In this document: positions 36,001 through 37,262 of the stretch, one piece after another
How positions within the stretch are numbered: position 1 is the stretch's first letter
How the letters are laid out: every line of letters starts with the position of its first letter
DNA from: an uncultured Verrucomicrobiota bacterium
GTDB lineage: Bacteria > Verrucomicrobiota > Verrucomicrobiia > Limisphaerales > UBA1319
Reading direction: 5' to 3'
Length of the DNA: 37,262 nt
NCBI GenBank assembly: GCA_903845125.1
Contig: CAIMWS010000429.1
Location: 1-37,262, forward strand
The notes under the pieces: model-generated
What the model was told of the DNA's origin: nothing
Database searches by the model: none
What the model saw: the letters and a program-made list of their open reading frames with translations, nothing else
Position numbers and translations under genes: made by a program

Positions 36001-37262
36001 CCGCTTCGCCGCAATACACCAACTACGTGCAGTATCATTTGGGGCCGCACGGATTCCTCGACAAGCCTGCGGATTGGACCTCGAGCCGGCGCAGCCCGGG
36101 CAGCCTGCAGCAGGCCATATCGGGCTATGTGCGGGCGCACGACTCGCTGCAGGCCGTCCTGCAGGACGCCGTCAATGCCAAGGGCGCTTTCGACAAGTCG
36201 CTGCAGGTGTTTCAAGCCCAGGTGCAGGCCCACCAGTCGGAGCGCGATGTGAAGCAGGCTTTGTTTGACGCTCAAAACGCCCTGAATGCCGCCCAGTTTG
36301 CCAGCGACATTGCGGATCGCACCCTGGCCAACGAAAAATCCAAGGAGCAGGACAGCGGTTCCTTCCTGGCGGATGAAATCCCTAAATCCCTGGTTTTCGG
36401 CATGGCCAACGGTGGCGACCAGCTCTCGGCCGCCCGCGGCGCCATCGAAAAGGCCACCGTCGGCAACACCAGCGATTACGATGCGAAGGCGCTGGCCCAG
36501 TATTTCTCCATGCGCGCTTTGGAATTTGCGACCCAGACGGCCGCGTTGGATCAGGACTTCAACACGCTGCAACCGCTGGCTTGGCTCCAGCAGCTGAAAC
36601 AGTCGGCGGCGGCTCTGGGGGGGCAAATTCTGGCGATTCAGAACCACCTGACCACGATCAACCAGCGGGCCCGCGACCTGGATGATGCGCGCCGGCGCTA
36701 CCAGCAGCTGGTGGCCCAAGGCGATCGGATTCAAAGCGAGCGGGAGACGTTCCGGCAAAAATCCGCCGCCGTGATCCAGGGCTACCGGGTCCGTGATACG
36801 GCCTTCCGCATTTTCCGCGATGAAAAATTGGAGCGTTACAAAACCTTGTTCGACCTCTCCGCCCAATATGCGTTCCTGGCCGCGCAGGCTTTCGATTACG
36901 AGACCGGCCTGCTGAACACCACCGCGGGCAAGGCATTCCTCAACCGCATCGTGGGCGCCCGGGCGTTGGGGGTCATCATCAACGGCCAGCCGCAATATGC
37001 CGGCAGCGACACCGGCGATCCGGGGCTCTCCAGCACCCTGGCGGAAATGAAAGCCGATTGGGATGTGCTCAAGAACCGGCTGGGCTTCAACAATGCCGAT
37101 GGCTACAGCACCACCGTTTCGTTGCGCACGGAGAATTTCCGCATCCTGCGCGGCGCCGAGGGCGATAATAATTGGAAGGACGTGCTGCAGCAGAACCGGG
37201 TGGCGGACCTGTTGAGCGATCCGGATGTGCTCCGTTACTGCCTGCAGATCGACGACGGCAGC
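30072..37262 (+). CDS. Giant exported multidomain protein, 3' end beyond the window
   Basis: The frame starting at ATG 30072 is open for 2397 codons and runs off the window without a stop. A signal peptide (MRILTLHSRWLGVAKMVAVG, ending RPALAQ) predicts export. The first 900 residues are beta-rich and of no family I recognise. Residues about 901-984 look like a bacterial putative-Ig (He_PIG) domain: VNQPFSYYVHTS, then LPDGLSFQ and GLCIAGTPLVAGSNYLALII. Residues 1624-1635 (DQTHDGVVNGAD) fit an EF-hand/dockerin calcium loop. Residues about 1490-1830 are helical and repeat-like. Two long coiled-coil stretches follow, about 2034-2094 and 2175-2280. The long antisense frames across this gene are codon-bias shadows. 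Function unknown; likely surface, adhesion or structural. Confidence 0.85.
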   Translation, partial: MRILTLHSRWLGVAKMVAVGFGCLGLGRPALAQTPPLEIRQTGQLVNRDFKLGINWESYSGVPLSSLSNNPVGSDGRAPTLAQQIASGLTTAPPTTNQFKSFLSFGAVPVQGGKRVSSNLSFAANADFLDWPRGKSNQTVVVVLRSAQVGAPYFGQQISYLFGSVIPVPATAENGLSLTNTVPEDYWLPEPFTTNGHTNDPYYWSPNARAVFANQAGRVDITWRKASPLLTQPADYNANPGDYSYESGVWYRLYTAHYLVSGSPVKPPQKIFWTEGAFRHLGKAVDVPQARVSTVNVAYNNNFPRRTAREYVEPGQVPMVDTNRLEETRTLWFDSTANQILAYNVEGRAFLELLGELNPDGVTRRFLGFEIVDVFKQATPTDATIELGEKVTAYQDGRDDSALYPSPILQLSGQSFYYEQRNAGNGRLTLYAARETSNPNDFQAFWLQEGVAGLRWPLLFMRYQQVWPSNPAKYSHYLRPLVATEAEAQQTAVPLPTQNAPFIQYQDPLDQPRGKLTHSFAYYSFLVPACPAHRALLRYTSGDQVAFERVFSWLDSGIRNNQVLAGSVATNLAAWKPGNLTLDFTGIVTSSPRLVTQAVNVGDRVLPPVDETWNGGDYWAGYILQTNGTAFNPGAYVNPFVSGFDQANQGAIIPVNAIPGKNLLEVWWYRINKADGSLGFLPVYWPSVMGRYTIQWPAKPREIILASNAGSGALESLQAVGNIYCQNDPTRPGYNPNEEHALMLGGQAYALRDDLNILTSTNNEYSSAPFVLIDYKEADGRPAMVPFNVRREKPEEGILFDYIVEAGIMLQAPMPLPLIEFPVEGSGAGATNYNSEPGAYSGDLPGGWDNNFASGTYSNYSRFTYQDRKNNFWVYRGLHSGLPPLQAGYYNAANNTFGPLPPAVAVVNQPFSYYVHTSRRTISLTMNSPAPLPDGLSFQNDTRGLCIAGTPLVAGSNYLALIIQDTGDNTLVTNYLALNIVDSGNLATQGPLTITSTNQYSAAMVTFTNRPPQLAQAPVPTNCFTMQFYYKNRDGFAWPGVKSPPGVGAIVPYLRPRNAAGTYLGDPAAKTTESLNIVYRPVWPAMAPTLFAGETLTLPKRGLAAVRGQSSAQVIYQQSIARNMAQQASSAVLFDPTRDKLSDLAGAGLEKVPASVRTDSYQGRLYFPALPPHLARRLYVDPNRGPRGSLVFKGQFMDEPVGEKYLLLNVLAGLDLQAAKGLCPKTDAVNKSKWDAAVDQLASKVETFFENPAVPGQYIPNPQLTFSAGVSDLVEVADSETAVDSYALSAAGPGTGYITYIVGNGRAFTPPGEPVSVYVALVLPPLYAGQVKVIPSDNPLNEFVTFQHTSDLAGDAKDYQYDWRIAPPVDGFPPVPPYTSWTVLTNGLGVYCYTLGGSGIQALSDNYIVVRYRAVNPAAHPGNTNWSSWTTPQLAEGWIKRVLAGINPFNQRTTDLFNNQANTTASIISLAGHRWEGDIALNLDTINNYGLIEIYETVLNRGRNLSINAGINYGPANDALLLASGYLNDLYMMLGNEAWADAANPTIGAGTKDNNYGSVATALFAFRGQVATLLEEELALLRGRDDFLQPGVVLPPVYNRLFWNYTRGINAGEVIYALNYNITDQTHDGVVNGADAATMYPQGHGDAYGHYLSAIKNYYSLLMNPKFDWVPRIEAVTVLGAVVSVDYLDERKFAAAAGALARTGRQILDLAWRQAYQPAGHGWDSLADERENPLRPYSASGVTNKVTRYWGVDHWASRVGQGSYVNWVVGNAILPADDVNPAHEGIQKVDRTTVPELKELTSLGTQIQTDMDNAEGGLTPLGLPQDSIPFDINPYQVTGPNPTTHFEQVYQRAVAALNNAVVTFDDAKNVTQVLRSTQDSVSDFQSAVDKQEQAYNDALIDLYGTPYPDDTGPGKTYVTDYSGPDLIHYMYVETPEQTFGGALPDPKATQTFKIDVTRFPADWQKVLYQNLGFITSAASPQYTNYVQYHLGPHGFLDKPADWTSSRRSPGSLQQAISGYVRAHDSLQAVLQDAVNAKGAFDKSLQVFQAQVQAHQSERDVKQALFDAQNALNAAQFASDIADRTLANEKSKEQDSGSFLADEIPKSLVFGMANGGDQLSAARGAIEKATVGNTSDYDAKALAQYFSMRALEFATQTAALDQDFNTLQPLAWLQQLKQSAAALGGQILAIQNHLTTINQRARDLDDARRRYQQLVAQGDRIQSERETFRQKSAAVIQGYRVRDTAFRIFRDEKLERYKTLFDLSAQYAFLAAQAFDYETGLLNTTAGKAFLNRIVGARALGVIINGQPQYAGSDTGDPGLSSTLAEMKADWDVLKNRLGFNNADGYSTTVSLRTENFRILRGAEGDNNWKDVLQQNRVADLLSDPDVLRYCLQIDDGS

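Noticed and set aside
30261..36995. Very long minus-strand open frames (30261-32504, 32652-34151 and 34209-36995)
   Set aside because: They lie antisense to the giant plus-strand gene, have Gly/Ile/Val/His-rich sequence with no family motif or signal peptide, and are explained by GC-rich codon bias. The plus frame from 30072 has a signal peptide, an Ig-like domain and coiled coils.
30072..37262. Giant protein as a Tc-type (TcA) insecticidal toxin
   Set aside because: A beta-rich head plus helical stalk is suggestive, but I see no TcA signature segments, and no TcB or TcC genes lie in the window. The resemblance is only architectural.

Overview
The window looks like chromosomal DNA of a Verrucomicrobiota bacterium, most likely the Pedosphaerales/Limisphaerales side of the phylum. 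This is an inference from gene content and from the GC-rich composition. The supporting genes are a DUF1549/DUF1553 plus DUF1501 pair (a hallmark of the PVC superphylum), a TIGR03790-type protein, and large secreted proteins carrying the 'SYQG' N-terminal domain. Clear Shine-Dalgarno sites are rare, and many neighbouring genes overlap by ATGA or a few bases. I see no tRNA, rRNA, CRISPR, insertion sequence or phage integrase.

Layout. (1) 1-3989, plus strand: the 3' part of a DUF1549/DUF1553 gene, broken by a one-base frameshift at a T run (487-490), then a DUF1501 protein with a twin-arginine-type leader. (2) 4257-14469, plus strand: a compact nuoABCDHIJKLMN operon for an eleven-subunit respiratory complex I without the NADH-oxidising NuoE, NuoF and NuoG. 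NuoM has Leu where the pumping Lys of transmembrane helix 7 is expected, and NuoL carries a recent-looking 30-bp in-frame duplication. (3) 14612-19891, plus strand: a secreted beta-propeller/transglutaminase-like protein, a GmhA-like SIS isomerase, two overlapping PfkB-family sugar kinases, and a GAF-PAS sensor with no output domain. (4) 22701-19886, minus strand: a thioredoxin-like [2Fe-2S] ferredoxin, an MBL-fold hydrolase and a TIGR03790 protein with TPR tail, closely spaced as an operon. (5) 22765-24456, plus strand: recN. (6) 24457-24875: a non-coding control region with a near-consensus sigma-70 promoter, an inverted repeat just upstream of it, and a leader of about 190 nt with a hairpin. 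(7) 24876 to the window end, plus strand: four consecutive genes for exported proteins. They are a seven-repeat kelch protein, a roughly 615-residue protein of unknown function, a fibre-like protein ending in a self-cleaving Peptidase_S74 intramolecular chaperone, and a giant secreted protein that stays open for 2397 codons up to the edge.

How the genes work together. The nuo operon encodes the quinone-reducing and proton-pumping core of complex I. Its electron donor must be supplied from elsewhere (a NADH module encoded elsewhere, ferredoxin or another carrier). The SIS and PfkB genes probably act in one sugar-phosphate route, possibly for a heptose-like sugar. The last four genes are the best candidate for an undescribed system: a co-transcribed, strongly promoted set of envelope or extracellular proteins that combines a trimerising, autoproteolytic fibre with a kelch propeller and a giant multidomain partner. 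Their joint function is inference; what is seen is the gene order, the signal peptides and the domain motifs.
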